A stretch of 64,000 bases of DNA, from NCBI GenBank assembly GCA_009760855.2, contig WPIO01000001.1, positions 15,106,001-15,170,000 of the forward strand, in the 5' to 3' direction. The stretch comes from Cristatella mucedo (taxonomy: Eukaryota > Bryozoa > Phylactolaemata > Cristatellidae). The number at the start of each line of letters is the position of its first letter. Position 1 is the first letter of the stretch. The notes beneath the pieces were generated by a model, which searched no databases, had not been told where the DNA came from, and saw only the letters and a program-made list of their open reading frames with translations. Made by a program: the position numbers and the translations under genes. Below are positions 32,488 to 44,331 of the stretch, in pieces.

Positions 32488-33567
32488 AAATTTCGTTTCA
32501 TTATGCCCACGCGTTCTCATGCAATGAATTGCAATCGGTTACAACGGCCCGGTACCATGTCGCAATCCACTTCAATCCCGCCGAAATCCGCTGCAATCCG
32601 CTACACAGAGAGCAGAACGCGTACACTAGAAGTCTAATTATGATTGCATGCTGCTCTACTTTTTGGCTACTGTGTACTCGCATAACTTCACTGTAATTGC
32701 CTCGATCATTCTGCAGCAATGCACTGCAATCAACTGCAACTTCCCGGGCCAGTACGTCAATGTACCACAACCCGCCGATAAACGACCAGAATATGTACAC
32801 TTTAAGCTCTAATAGTGATTGCACGTTGCTCTAATTTTTGGTTATTGTGTAATCCCACGTTTTCACTACAATCGCCTCGATCATTCGGCAGCAATGCACT
32901 GCAATCGACTGCAATGGCCCAGGCCAATACCTTAATTTACAGCAATCTGATGCAAAATGCCCTGAAATCGGTTTTGCAGTGCTCCCATTTTAATGCCTGT
33001 TACCAAGCACACTGGTTAAAGTCAACCACATTATTTTAAGCAATTGGGCTCGTACAATCTCTGGCAATGCATGGCAATCTACGGCAACGGCTCGGCTAGA
33101 AGCAGCAATCCACTACAATCCGTGGCAAGTCGACCACAAATTGGCTGCACGAAGTGCCGATTGTCATCGCATTTCACATTTCTTTGTGCTAAAAGTGAAA
33201 TCTTGGGACTTTCAAGTTATTTTGCACGTTAATTGTCAACAATGCACGGCAATCGACAGCAATGGCAGGGACCAATACTGAAATCCATGGTAAATCGACG
33301 AGAAATCGGCTGTACCAAGCTTCAATTCTCATTCCACGTAACATCTCACTGCGTGCACACATACTTTCAACCAATTCTGACCGTTCAATATTGGGCAATG
33401 CATGGCAACAGACGGCTATGGCCCGGGCAAATACGGTAATCCATCGTGGTTCATTGCAAATCACAGTAAAGTGACTAGGCCACGATCAAATATGTCTTAC
33501 CTGTCACAGCCCACTGTGGTGAAAGTGCATTCAAATTCTTTCAACCAATCGCGAACCTACAATAAAA

Positions 33568-33700
33568 TATAATTCATTTATATAGTGCCCCCGAGAGAAC
33601 TTAATCTCTATTCAGGCGCTTCACATATACCTCGGGGCTCGAGCCCACGACCTCAGTCAGACCTTGGTCGGAGCGAGCACCTTAACCGCTAGACAATCGT
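33568..33700 (-). mobile_element. SINE-B, best preserved copy
   Basis: Read on the minus strand: tRNA-like head TCTAGCGGTTAAGGTGCTCG (A-box-like), then GGGCTCGAGCCC (B-box-like), then an L2-type stem-loop GCGCCTGAATAGAGATTAAG. It ends ATATAAATGAATTATATT. It is inserted in array arm 2, and arm 1 has no counterpart at the same point. Confidence 0.8.
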
Positions 33701-34165
33701 AAGCAACGAACGGCAATCGACAGCAGTGTCCTGGGCCAATACCCCAATTCCCGGCAAATTGAAGAGAAACTGGCAGCACGAAAGCCTCAAGTGTCATTAC
33801 ATATAACATTCCGCTACGTCCAAAGTAAAATCGTGGAATTTTCAAGACGCTTTGTATGGTAACTGTCAATGCACGGTAATCAAAAGCATTAGTAGGGGCC
33901 GATAGCGAAATCCGTGGTAAATTGACAAGATTGGCTGCAATAAACTGCAACTCTCATTCCACGTAACATGTACCTGTGTGCGGGCGTAATTTTCACCAAT
34001 TATGCGCGTTCAATTGACGGCAACACACGGCAATCGACGGCGATGGCCCCGGGAAATACGCCAATCCATAACGGACACTTACAATTGGACCGACAGTTGC
34101 CGAGAGAAGCTTCAACTTTTCTTGTGTATTGTACTACACTGCATTAAAAGTGAAGCCATATCCCT

Positions 34166-35382
34166 CCTGCGTCGCCAGAGCGGTATAATCTTGTTATTAG
34201 AAGTTGCGAAAGTACTTATAGATGCGATAAATATGTAATTATTTTGACGCATTCTAAGAACCCTTGCTGGTGGCTCGCAAAAGGCACCCAGCTTTAGACT
34301 CGTCAAATTTAAGGAATTATCTTTTAGCGCTTCGAGCCTGTTGAGGCTTGTCGGCGGCTTTCTACTGGGAACGAAGCTTTGGGCTTTATCAAAAGCCGGC
34401 AATGGCAATGTTTAGAGGGGCTTACTCAGCCTTGGGGACGTGTGTTGGGAAACTTTCCGGCCCCAGCTTCAAGTTTTCCAAACGAGATGTGTCGGCTCCT
34501 TTTTAGACAAACTCAGAAAGAAACTTTCCGGTGGCGCTCCTTCGACGCCGAGATTCTGGCTCTCCCAAAATGGAATATGGTCGTAGCATCCTTAAAAGAG
34601 TTGAGTGGCCCTTCTACTGGCGCTCCATCCCCGTGACGAATCGAAGCCTGCTCTCAAAGGAGTTCAGTCTTTTACCTAAAGTAAGAAGTCATTCTATAGA
34701 GGAAGGGTTAATGAGGAAGGCTTGGCGGAGCATCTTTTGACGGCCACTGTCGCCTCCATTGAAGATGTGCCATCACAGGAGGTAATCTGACATAAAAATA
34801 CGTTGAAAGAGCACTTAGTCGTGCTCTCCTTCTGCGTTTCAGTTGCGAGTGGTTCCCTTGGGGTGGGGCCAAGGCTTCTGGGATTCTGTAGATATGTAAA
34901 GTGCCTAGAAAGAGATTCAGTTCTCTGAGAGCGCTGCACAAATTATTTCTATTATTATTATCCTCTGGCTAAGAAATGGCATAAAAAAGGCCCGCCGACT
35001 TTTAATCCGCACTGAAGGCGACTAAACGGCGATAAATTCCGAAAGAGAACCTTACAAGCCGCCTGAAGAAGTTAACCACTTCCTTCCTAGTTACTCCAGC
35101 ACGGTCCCCACCGGGTCTTCGTGAGCAATAGCTACTGAGCCTTAAACCACCCCGGGAAAGCTCGGTAGGGGGCCATTGGACTCGGAGAGTGACTCTAGAG
35201 GCGTGGTGGTAAGGCGCACCTCCAGCGGATATGCGAAGTTCCTCCGAGAGGAGTAACCGCTCTTCAGAGCTAGAAAGGCTGCTTTCGTAGGGCTAATCTC
35301 AGTGCCCACTTCTTAGTTTGCCGAGCTGGGCACCTGTCCTACTCAACTTGAAGCTCCCAAAATGGAGGTACAAGCATTTTTG
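34166..35382. other. Intergenic sequence with one L2 tail
   Basis: No gene recognised. An L2 3' stem-loop with an (ATT)n-type end is present at about 34893-34963 (GTAAAGTGCCTAGAAAGAGA, then TTCTCTGAGAGCGC). Confidence 0.5.
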
Positions 35383-35829
35383 CAGTGTCTCAAAGTACAG
35401 GTCGGTGTCTGTGAAGCACGTTTTTAGCACGGAGCTTCCTGCTCTCCCAAGCCTTTTTAAGTGTTAATAAACAGCTAGGGGGATTTTAAACATCAAGCTT
35501 TTAGCGAGCCTAAGAGCCTTCCGAACGGAATTCGGACTTGTTGTACCACAGGCATCGACAGCACTGCCACTGCCATCCGAGGAGCCTTTAAATTACGGGG
35601 GATGGGGTATCCAGGGATGTGTGCTTGTCTACTACTTTTCCCTATGTTTAGTCATCTATTCCCGGTGTAATCTCTAAGTAAAATATATGCATTCCTTTAT
35701 GTGCATACGACACACAGTCGTACCAATGCTTTGACCCCTCCTGCCTTTCATCGCAAAGCTCTAACTCTCACGCTGCTTATATCGCTGACATTCGCACTTG
35801 GATGACAACTAACTTTGTATAAATTGAAT
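35383..35829 (+). repeat. 447-bp segment duplicated in inverse orientation at 32041-32487
   Basis: Probable source copy: its 3' part runs continuously into the L2 frame at 35815, whereas the copy at 32041 stops abruptly in array sequence. The two copies are gapless and almost identical. Confidence 0.9.
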
Positions 35830-36715
35830 CCCGATAAAAACCAACTTAATTGCTATGGACAAACCAAGTGCGACTCGGAGATTGGAAAGTTTAAAGCTCA
35901 AAAGATCGGCTTTGCCAGCATATCTCTCGTGGCATCGGTAGAAAATCTCGGTGGCCTGCTCCAAAGTGACCCTTCTTTAGACGACTTCATCAGCTTTCTA
36001 TTCAAGTCTGCCTACTTCCAGCTAAGTTACAGTGAAAGTATTTGGCTTGCTTATACAGGAATACTACGGCAAAGTTGGTCTATGCATTTATGTTATCCTG
36101 TCGTAACCACTCGTATCTCACTGCTCGCCGGCCATTCGGATTGTGCAACAAGGCACTTACGATCGGTGCAAAACTTAGCAGCCAGCCTTGTCCATCGTGA
36201 GCTGCTCAATTGCCACATTACAGCACTCTCATCAATCTGCACTGGCGCCTCATCAAGCAGCGTATCGACTTCAACGTCGACTTCTCACTCACTTTTAGGT
36301 CTCTTCATTCTCCCGCTTCAGCCAACCAATCAGAACTCCTTTCTACCCGGGGCTAGACATCGTAACACCTGCTTTTCTTGCTGAAGTCAATCTGAGCCTT
36401 AAACTAACCCGGAATTCCATAGGGACCATGCTTCTAGTTTGTGTGCTCCCAAAGCCTGGAACTCACTCCTGACTGATGTCACGAGACCCCCTGATTAGAC
36501 GACATTTAAAAAAGCTATGCACCATTCTGTTTAGCTATGCACTAACCTGTTTCTCACAGCATTTGCTGGGTGCATTTGAATTATCCTTCGCGTGTTGTGG
36601 ATGTTATAAATTACCATATTAACATGCTTCCCTTATAGCATATGCAAAGAGTTTTTAAAGAAATTTCATTCTTTGTGAGCGCTATGCAAATTTCATTATT
36701 ATTATTTCCACACCC
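35735..36715 (+). pseudogene. L2-clade LINE, 5'-truncated and decayed
   Basis: Frame 35815-36384 retains K-L-N-P-D-K (motif D region), a variant of S-x-S-I-S-P-V-A-S-A-R-N-L-G and the Q-S-D-P-S-L-D-D segment. The C-terminal part is degraded. The 3' UTR and a weak stem-loop tail follow, ending (ATT)n at about 36700-36712. It corresponds to about 53540-54600 of the intact-frame copy but is strongly diverged. Confidence 0.8.
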
Positions 36716-37014
36716 CTCAAGGTGAGTTTCAGCCTTCTGCCTGCACAATTATAGCTACGCCCCTGGTCTATCCTGCTTTCTTAATATACTCCTTTCTGTC
36801 AGTTTTGTAAGCATCGAGCAGAACAAGCTATATTAGCAAATTATTACTTTAAAAAATAATGGCGCCGCTCAGGCTCGTAAGCATGCGCTAGCCAGGACAG
36901 TTACAGTCCCTCTCTCCCTCATAGAAATGACCCAGAAGTGGTGTGCTGGAGGAGGGCAGCCAAGAATGACAACAGCAGGAATGGATGTAGCAGACGTATT
37001 ACGATGGGCATCAG

Positions 37015-37170
37015 TAAGGTGATTCGTATGGCTTGTCTTAGCCCAGGGCAAGGCTGATTGCCATTAACGACCCAGGTCATGGGTTTGAGTCCTCAAACAG
37101 ACAACCCTTTATTGCCAACTAAAAGCAGGCTCCTCTAACGGTATATAAAAGAGTCTGTAGAATCAGCTGC
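37015..37170 (+). mobile_element. SINE-A, old degenerate copy
   Basis: Weak but collinear with the family: a GATTGCC patch, CAGGTCATGGGTTTGAGTCC (B box), CCCTTTATTGCCA, and a TATATAAAAGAGTCTG body ending in ATCAGCT. Confidence 0.6.
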
Positions 37171-38099
37171 CCCTTACTTTATTCAATGGCGAGACGCCTC
37201 GCACCGACCATTCGACCGCGTAACAGCATTTTTAGAGCATCCTTCATGTTGCTGTTTTGACCCAAGGTCTACGTTGGCACTTTAGATCGCCTGGTTACAA
37301 ATAGGGTCAATAACCCGACAAACATCTATTATCTTCAAGACGATTTGAAGCTAAAAACATAGGCTCCAGAATTTGTTAGACTTGCAACAGGTTCGCCAAG
37401 TAAAACCATAAAAGCTGCTGCTAAATGTCGCGATAAATGTGTATCTCGTGACTGCTTGCCAGCGAAGTATGAATATGTAATCGTACAAAAGCCTTACGAT
37501 TGCTGCGAATCTTTTCTTTATGAGTACTTGCATACTCTAGTGCTAGGCTAGCTACGCGTCCCAGGGTCGGGTTTGGGTCGTTTCTTGTGACCATTCTCTA
37601 GCTTACCGTTATGCCCTGCCAAGGTCACCGACACAGCTAGAAGATCTTCCGTAGACCTTATTTTCAGATTGACTGCCTCGAGCGAGGCAGTCCTTTGTCC
37701 GTTCGTAAATGGCAAGCTGTCAATTACCAATGGTATCAGCACTTTAATTGTGGGTTTCCCAACCGTAATGCTTCATCTTGTCGCCAAGTAGCCTCATATT
37801 CCAGCTGCCAGTTGAATAGCCTACAAAGTAAGACTCGGTTCTGTATTCATAATTGCCATTGCCAATTTTTACGGGTCTAGCTAAGCAGAGCTAGATTATC
37901 GTGTCCGTTGGGTACAAGAGCCAGTGCCTAACGTAAAGCCCCTAAATAGCACGATAATTAACATTTGCTCTCAGTTAATACGCAGTGGGAAATCTTTCCC
38001 GTGTAAACTGTGGGTGGCAGGTTCTTTTTGTTCGTCTCAAGCTGCAGTCTACTGCACTTATTGTGTATCAATCTCCAGCCAGTTGTACTTATTTCACAT
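37171..38099. other. No gene recognised
   Basis: Short frames only, without domains. No matches to other parts of the window that I could see. Confidence 0.4.
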
Positions 38100-38235
38100 C
38101 AATCTCCATTGTTTATCAAGCATGATATTACTCACCATTCAATCGCGTTTCCCTTAGACGCAAATGTAAAGTGCCTAGAAAGAGATTGAGTTCTCTGAGG
38201 GCGCTTTATCAAGTGCATTATTATTATTATACGGT
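38100..38235 (+). mobile_element. L2 LINE 3'-end fragment
   Basis: Close match to 54465-54602, including the full stem-loop (GTAAAGTGCCTAGAAAGAGA and TTCTCTGAGGGCGCTTTATC) and an (ATT)n tail. It is among the best preserved tails in the window. Confidence 0.8.
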
Positions 38236-38304
38236 CGGCGGAATTTACTTTTTATCAAGCTTCAGTCTGCCGAAATTTCTTTGTTTCGAGTTCAAGTCTG
38301 CTGT

Positions 38305-38425
38305 ACTTACTTTATATAATTCATTTCATTTATATAGCGCTCTAAGAGAAATTACTCTCTATTCATGTGCTTCACATATGCCTCGGGGCTCGAGCCTACG
38401 ACCTCAGCCAGACCTTGGACTTTGT
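38305..38425 (-). mobile_element. SINE-B, partial copy
   Basis: The L2-type tail (ATATAGCGCTCTAAGAGAAA read on plus) is joined to CTCGGGGCTCGAGCCTACGACCTCAGCCAGACC. The tRNA-like 5' end is missing beyond about 38425. Confidence 0.7.
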
Positions 38426-40599
38426 ATCGAACTCCAGTCTGCTTTCCTTACCCTGTATCGAGCTCAAGTCTGCTGTACATTTCTTTGAAGCACCAGCCGC
38501 TCTTTTTTGAATAAGGTAACGGTTTTCCGGAAATTTGCAGTTACTGAGCGTTGATGATTAGGAGGCACTCCGTGGCTTGCATCCTATATAGGTTTTGTTG
38601 ACGTGATCATTGGCGGGCGGATGAAGGATATAGTCTAGCTGAGCGTTTACCCTCCCGACATTGGTTGAATACATCCAGATTTGATCTTGTGTGGAGCGAT
38701 TTCTGAGGTATGAGCAATTTTGATTGCTGTCAGGGTTATAATATATCTGCTGCATGTACGCATGCATGGAGGCCGTGCTTTGAGACACTCCACTAATACC
38801 AGTCACGTGGCTTTGAGGTCTAGCACCTGTTGCATGCGAAGTGTTTTGTGTGGACAGCTAGTTTTAAAGTCTCTACACAAGTTCGTAACGCTGGCACATC
38901 TGTATACCAACCTAGAATTACGTAATACCGACTGACCCTTTGTTATTGTACGTTCAGCCGCCCTATGCCGTTACGTGCTTGCTATGACTTCGTGGGTTAG
39001 ATGTGCTTCTTACTTGCTCTGGAATAGAGAGCACCATGAGAGGTAAATTGCTGACTTTGCGAAACAGAATCCGCCCAGGCTTCATATTCTCTGTGCGCCG
39101 AACTCTTAGGCGTAACGACTACTTAGTCGCCATGGCTTTGCCAGAGATTAGCTAGAGACGCTAGCTGTTTTTCTGCCAGCTCTGGCTGTCTATCTTGTTG
39201 CACAGACAGTGATGTTTGCCCACACATCGATGGAGCATGTGAGTTCTTCTATGTCCATTGTGGCGCGACGACGCACCAGCTAGCCAACCACGCGAGCCTG
39301 ACCCGCATGCGCTTGTCCTCCGTGTGGTCTTGGCTACCAAAGTGTAGTTTGAGTGTATGCCAGCTCCTCTGATGAGCCTGTGATGTGGCATGGACACAGG
39401 CCGGTAACCGCTGGTGGCCAGATGGTGGATTCACCATCAGGGTCGGCCACTGTACAGTTGTGGTCCTCGATGAATCATCGGGGTCACCCAGGGGACTGGA
39501 GGAAGGGTCGGAGACTCTAGTGTGAGAAGGGGGCGAAGGCAGTCGTGCGTCTTGCTGCTCCGTGCCTTGTACAATAAACCGTTGGCGTTGTTCATCGGCT
39601 GGCTCTCTTATGGACGAACCGAACCACACAAAGAGTCGTCGCCGAAGCAGGTTTCAGCTGGTTTCCAACTGCTATTCGTCATGGACCATCCGCCGTGCAA
39701 CGCGCTGCGGGAGCTGAGGAACGACTCGTTGAACAGTTCCTTCGTTGTGGAGCCTTTCCCGTCCCCTGGCCTATCGCCCTATTGCCACTGCAGAGCGAAA
39801 GCACCGAAGGCAGAGCCAGGACTTCAACGTGGGATTGGTACTAAATCTCGATCTCAATAGGCAGGCTCTAAGGTCGATGCTTTTCCTTTGAAAGCCGTCC
39901 GGATTAACTCTTTAGCCTACCTGAAGAAATTGTTCTCACCTGCTGAGCATGCGTGTCGTGTGTTCTTGCTGAGCAGCAACACGCTTTTTCGGTACCGAAT
40001 ACTCCAGAAACACGTCACGGTATCAATTCGTGCTATTTACTTAGACATTGAGGACCTCATGGAAACGGACTGTGCTGCCATTGGTCGTTACGATTTGCCA
40101 CTAGACAGGGATTGCTCAATCAATCAACAACAGGTCCACTCCAGTTCGCAAGATGCGGTGGCTCAACGCCGTCTGGATACCTCCCTGCTCTCATCCAAGA
40201 TGTTTGTTTGTATCGCCATATTTCGCCATCCAACGCCAGAACGACTGGTGTAACGCTGGAAAGCTTTCTGTACCTCACTCAAAGCCTGGGAGGCTTTCGG
40301 TGCACACGCCACGATCTCGAACAACGCTCCCATTGGACGAGGCTGAAGCTGCCGAGCACAGGGGCCACCGCTCGAAGACCTCTTTAGACCCATTGGAAGT
40401 GATTTGCATCGTTAGCAAATCTTAAACGATGATCATCCCTTTAAGAAAATGAATAGCTCTTGAACCCGACTCTATGCGTGCATGCTGAAGATGGGCTGCT
40501 TCAGCAGTCTTTTTAACCTCTCATAATAAGAATATGTGTAACCTACTCTGAAAAAACGCAATTTAACTTCGCCTCGAAGGTGCACCGCCCGACGTGCCT
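38426..40599. other. No confidently recognised gene
   Basis: Several frames of 100-126 codons overlap on both strands (39249-39629 minus; 39522-39860 and 39888-40253 plus). I looked for retroelement pol motifs around 40110-40330. A faint resemblance to the start of a Gypsy-type reverse transcriptase (L-N-A-V, then Y-L-P-A-L-I-Q-D) needs frame changes and is not enough for a call. Confidence 0.3.
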
Positions 40600-40805
40600 C
40601 TGAAAATACTTTTCAAGTCTGGTAGCCTCTTTCTGGATAGGGCGGTTGCTTTCACGACCACGGTCCCGAGGTCGTGGGTTCGATTCCTGCGGTGGGCGAT
40701 CCTTTATCGCCACTGCAAGCGCTGGCATAGCCGTAAAGACTCTTCTTCTGTCGCTATACAAAAGAGGGCTGCTTCAAAAAGATCAGCTAGTATTTATTGA
40801 TTTAT
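40600..40805 (+). mobile_element. SINE-A, 5'-altered copy
   Basis: The B box region (GTGGGTTCGATTCCTGCGGT) and body (CGATCCTTTATCGCCACTGC, CGCTATACAAAAGAGGG) are clear. The first ~30 bases of the head are replaced. The 3' end is an (ATTT)n-type tail at 40791-40812. Confidence 0.8.
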
Positions 40806-40872
40806 TTATTTTCCGGATGCTAGATAACCACCAGGGAGGTGACTACCAACTTTTTAGAGATAGTAGCTGAAT

Positions 40873-40932
40873 GGGGTTTAGAGTTTAGTGTTTAGGGTTT
40901 TAGGGTTTATAGTTTAGGATTTAGGGTATAGG
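40873..40932 (+). repeat. Degenerate TTTAGGG-type telomere-like tract
   Basis: About 60 bp of imperfect TTTAGGG units: GGGTTTAGAGTTTAGTG, TTTAGGGTTTTAGGG, TTTATAG, TTTAGGA, TTTAGGG. It is interstitial, between a SINE and unassigned sequence. Confidence 0.7.
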
Positions 40933-41562
<630 letters not shown>

Positions 41563-41944
41563 ATATATATCTGTATTCTTAGTTATACATTCATCAATAT
41601 AGGGGGAAATGTCGTATTTCAGGGGGAAATGTCCTAGCGTGGGAAATGTCTGGGGGAAACGTCAGGGGGGAGAATATCATACAACCGTCCGGAGGAGCAC
41701 ACCGTTCACGGAGCTGCTGTGCAGCAGGGGCCAGAGTCCGGTGGCCCCCCCCCCCCCCCCCGCTGCTCCAAGCCCCCGGCTTGAGGTACTCGAGAGCACG
41801 CAGAGGCTGTGCTTGACGGAGGTCTATTCCAGGCAAACCGTAGCGGCCTTATAGGTCATCCAGAGTGAGAACTTTGACTTGTAGTTTCCTTTATCGACCT
41901 GGAGCCGCTTGGCTTCTTCTGCTTCGGTAACTGCGACGGCGACT
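41563..41944. other. No gene recognised
   Basis: Contains short repeats of GGGGGAAATGTC near 41600-41660 (three to four imperfect copies) and a C run at about 41746-41761. Confidence 0.5.
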
Positions 41945-42454
41945 GTTAGGCGTCGTTACGAAATGGGTGTGCGGCTTTCACGTCCGGTCAGCAGCAATAG
42001 GTCGGAAACACGGCGCTCGAAACGGCGCTAGTCTCTCAGCCGACGCACGACGACTACCGGCGACGCCTGAACCTTGTCTGGTTACTTGTAGGTGCTGCAC
42101 CAATGCACGCAGGTATGCCGACAGTATCAGAAACCATGGCAGCAACGACGAGCGCTCGCACCGTACCGTACATCAAGTCCGCATCTACGATGCAAACAGT
42201 AGTTCACAGCTGCGGACGGTTACTGACGTACACCAATGACAATGTGGCGTAGAGGCGTAGAGCTCACATCAGCTTCAATGCCAAGGGCTCGAGTCGCTAA
42301 TCCTCACTGCCCCCCTACCTCTGGGCGCCGGCCTTTTATAGGGCCTCAGCGATTAACCATCGCATAATCTCATAATCACAAATAGTAGCTAACCGCAATA
42401 ATTCGGCTGCTTTAGCTGGCGTCGCCGTTACAGCGTCCGAATGTCGGCCCCGAC
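41945..42454. repeat. LTR-like dispersed repeat, best copy
   Basis: Starts TGTTAGGCGTCGTTACG and ends CGGCCCCGACA, so both ends fit the TG...CA rule of LTRs. Internal matches to 1-660 and 28140-28290 show it is a family. A TATA-like CTTTTATAGGG lies at about 42331. No primer-binding site or coding region was found next to it, so it could be a solo LTR. The orientation is uncertain. Confidence 0.45.
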
Positions 42455-43289
42455 ACTTTCTCACGACTGCACGAAAGTATCGCGTGCACTGCAAACCAGC
42501 GGCGCTCCGAAAAAGAATTTGAGAAGGCAGAAGTCGACGTTGTACCGGCGATACCGCTCACAGGCAGCGGGCCTGCAGTAGGATATTGGAGGGTGGGCGG
42601 GCTTAATTATAAAACTCGGCATTCTTGAATCTAGCCAGCCATCTCAATGTCATCGGCCGCTACTGCTTGCGGCCTGTGCCCAACTTCGTATAGACTGGTG
42701 TAAGTGGCGTTAAGATTGGAATCTTAGTGTCCCGTTGACTTCTGAAATATGCGCCCGCTAAATATGTCACACTATGACAGAGCTTGAAATGGTTAACCAT
42801 TCTTGAATTATAATGATTAAGGGCTAGATTCGTCACAATCTATGGTCTAGATGCGGTAAAAAAACTACAAATAAATAAAAATATTTAAAGGTACGGTTCG
42901 TCAGCTGTGCAGCGGTCTTCTAACTAGTGAGTTATACTCTACGGCTGGTACTGTTCAAGTGTGGCTCCGTGTGATTGTCGAAGGAAACCGCTCTACGCCG
43001 TGCACACTTTTTCAAGTGAGGGCGAGCTGGATTGCTGCCTTGCTTTGCTACCGTCGGCTGTCGAGCTTGCTTGGAGGCGCCATCTCTGCTAGTCCTAGGC
43101 AGGCACGGTGTGAAAGGACCAAGACCGAGTGGTTGTAGCGTTTGGTGTCGGAAGTGCTGGATAACTGCAGAGGACCCTTAGCGGTCATCTTGCAACGGAG
43201 CAGCTCTCAGGCTAGCCGCGATATTAGCCCTTGCCTTAGTGGGTCTGACTAGGGCACCTAGAGCAACCGTAGCAGGCGGACTAGTCTAG
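42455..43289. other. Unassigned, with a primer-binding-site-like motif
   Basis: No protein domains. TGGTGTCGGAAGTG at 43143-43156 resembles a tRNA-Leu-type primer-binding site of LTR retrotransposons. The sequence just before it shows no match to the LTR-like block at 43976, so no LTR pair is established. Confidence 0.35.
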
Positions 43290-43388
43290 GATTGGCCAAG
43301 GATTGGTCAAGGACTAGCCAAGGACTAACCAAGGACTGGCCGAGGAATGACCAAGGGCTAGCCAGGGGCTAGCCAATGGCTAGCCAGG
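43290..43388 (+). repeat. 11-bp minisatellite, nine units
   Basis: Nine consecutive 11-bp units of the type GACTAGCCAAG (for example GATTGGCCAAG, GACTAACCAAG, GGCTAGCCAGG), exactly 99 bp. Confidence 0.95.
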
Positions 43389-43458
43389 AAGAATTAGGCC
43401 GAGGACGGACACCGAGAGCTAGGGTCCGACGAAAACAATAACAGCTACGCCCAAGGTC

Positions 43459-43475
43459 GAGAGGGAAGGGAGAGG

Positions 43476-43558
<83 letters not shown>

Positions 43559-43588
43559 GGGAGGGAGGGAGAGAGGGAGAGAGGGAGG

Positions 43589-43677
<89 letters not shown>

Positions 43678-43697
43678 GGAGGGGGAGAGGGAGGGGG

Positions 43698-43784
<87 letters not shown>

Positions 43785-43824
43785 GAGAGAGGAGAGGAGA
43801 GAGAGAGGAGAGAGAGAGGAGAGA

Positions 43825-43855
<31 letters not shown>

Positions 43856-43974
43856 GGGAGAGAGAGAGGGAGAGAGAGAGGGAGAGAGAGAGGGAGAGAG
43901 AGAGGGAGAGAGAGAGGGAGAGAGAGAGGGAGAGAGGGAGAGAGAGAGGGAGAGAGAGAGGGAGAGAGAGAGAG
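43459..43974 (+). repeat. (GA)n-rich microsatellite, about 515 bp
   Basis: A near-pure polypurine strand of GAGAGA with GGGA interruptions, regular every 14 bp or so towards the end (GGGAGAGAGAGA). The 228-codon Ser/Leu/Pro frame on the other strand is only the translation of this repeat. Confidence 0.98.
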
Positions 43975-43975
43975 C

Positions 43976-44331
43976 TGTAGCGACGCGCGCATAGGGTAGT
44001 TAGTTATACTCGGACTTCGGGAGTTAGCGCAGTTAACTCCGTCGGTCCGGTACACGCCGGGTAAACGCGTAGGGTAGTTATTATAGTCGGACTTCGGGAG
44101 TTCGCGCAGTTAACTCCGTCGGCCGATACGCGCCGCGTAAACGCACAGGGTAGTTGGTTATACTCGGGCTTCGGGAGTTCGCGCAGTTAACTCCGTTGGT
44201 ACGGTGCGCGCCGCGTAAAGCGCTTGCGTCGGCGCGTAACCGCTACGAACAGGCCCACAATAAAAAGATTGCTTCCGGCACCCATTTGTGGCCGCCTGTG
44301 TTTTAACCGCATCGCAGCACTGCATCGCACA
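43976..44331 (+). repeat. LTR-like block containing a 77-bp tandem repeat
   Basis: Directly follows the polypurine tract. It begins TGTAGCGA and ends TCGCACA, near-inverted termini as in LTRs. Three tandem units of 76-78 bp (AGGGTAGTTA starts at 43993, 44071 and 44147) each contain CTTCGGGAGTT and CGCAGTTAACTCCGT. An AATAAA lies at 44259. The polypurine-then-TG arrangement suggests a 3' LTR, but no 5' partner was found. Confidence 0.45.

Larger units (their letters stand above)
31150..34165 (-). repeat. Degenerate ~175-bp tandem array, arm 2 of the inverted repeat
   Basis: Reverse-oriented and collinear with 17925-21240. Matching pairs include 31229-31657 with 20187-19816, 31512-31739 with 19970-19734, 33044-33232 with 18950-18705, and 33657-33950 with 18433-18113. 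It carries the same core (GGCAATCGACGGCAATGGCC type on this strand). Relative to arm 1 it has two extra pieces: a 447-bp segment (32041-32487) and a SINE-B (33568-33700). It lacks the foldback element. Confidence 0.87.

Noticed and set aside
40110..40330. Possible Gypsy-type reverse transcriptase start (L-N-A-V then Y-L-P-A-L-I-Q-D)
   Set aside because: The resemblance needs a frame change, and the catalytic blocks that should follow are absent.
43369..44055. 228-codon Ser/Leu/Pro-rich frame on the minus strand
   Set aside because: It is only the translation of the (GA)n microsatellite and the adjoining repeats.
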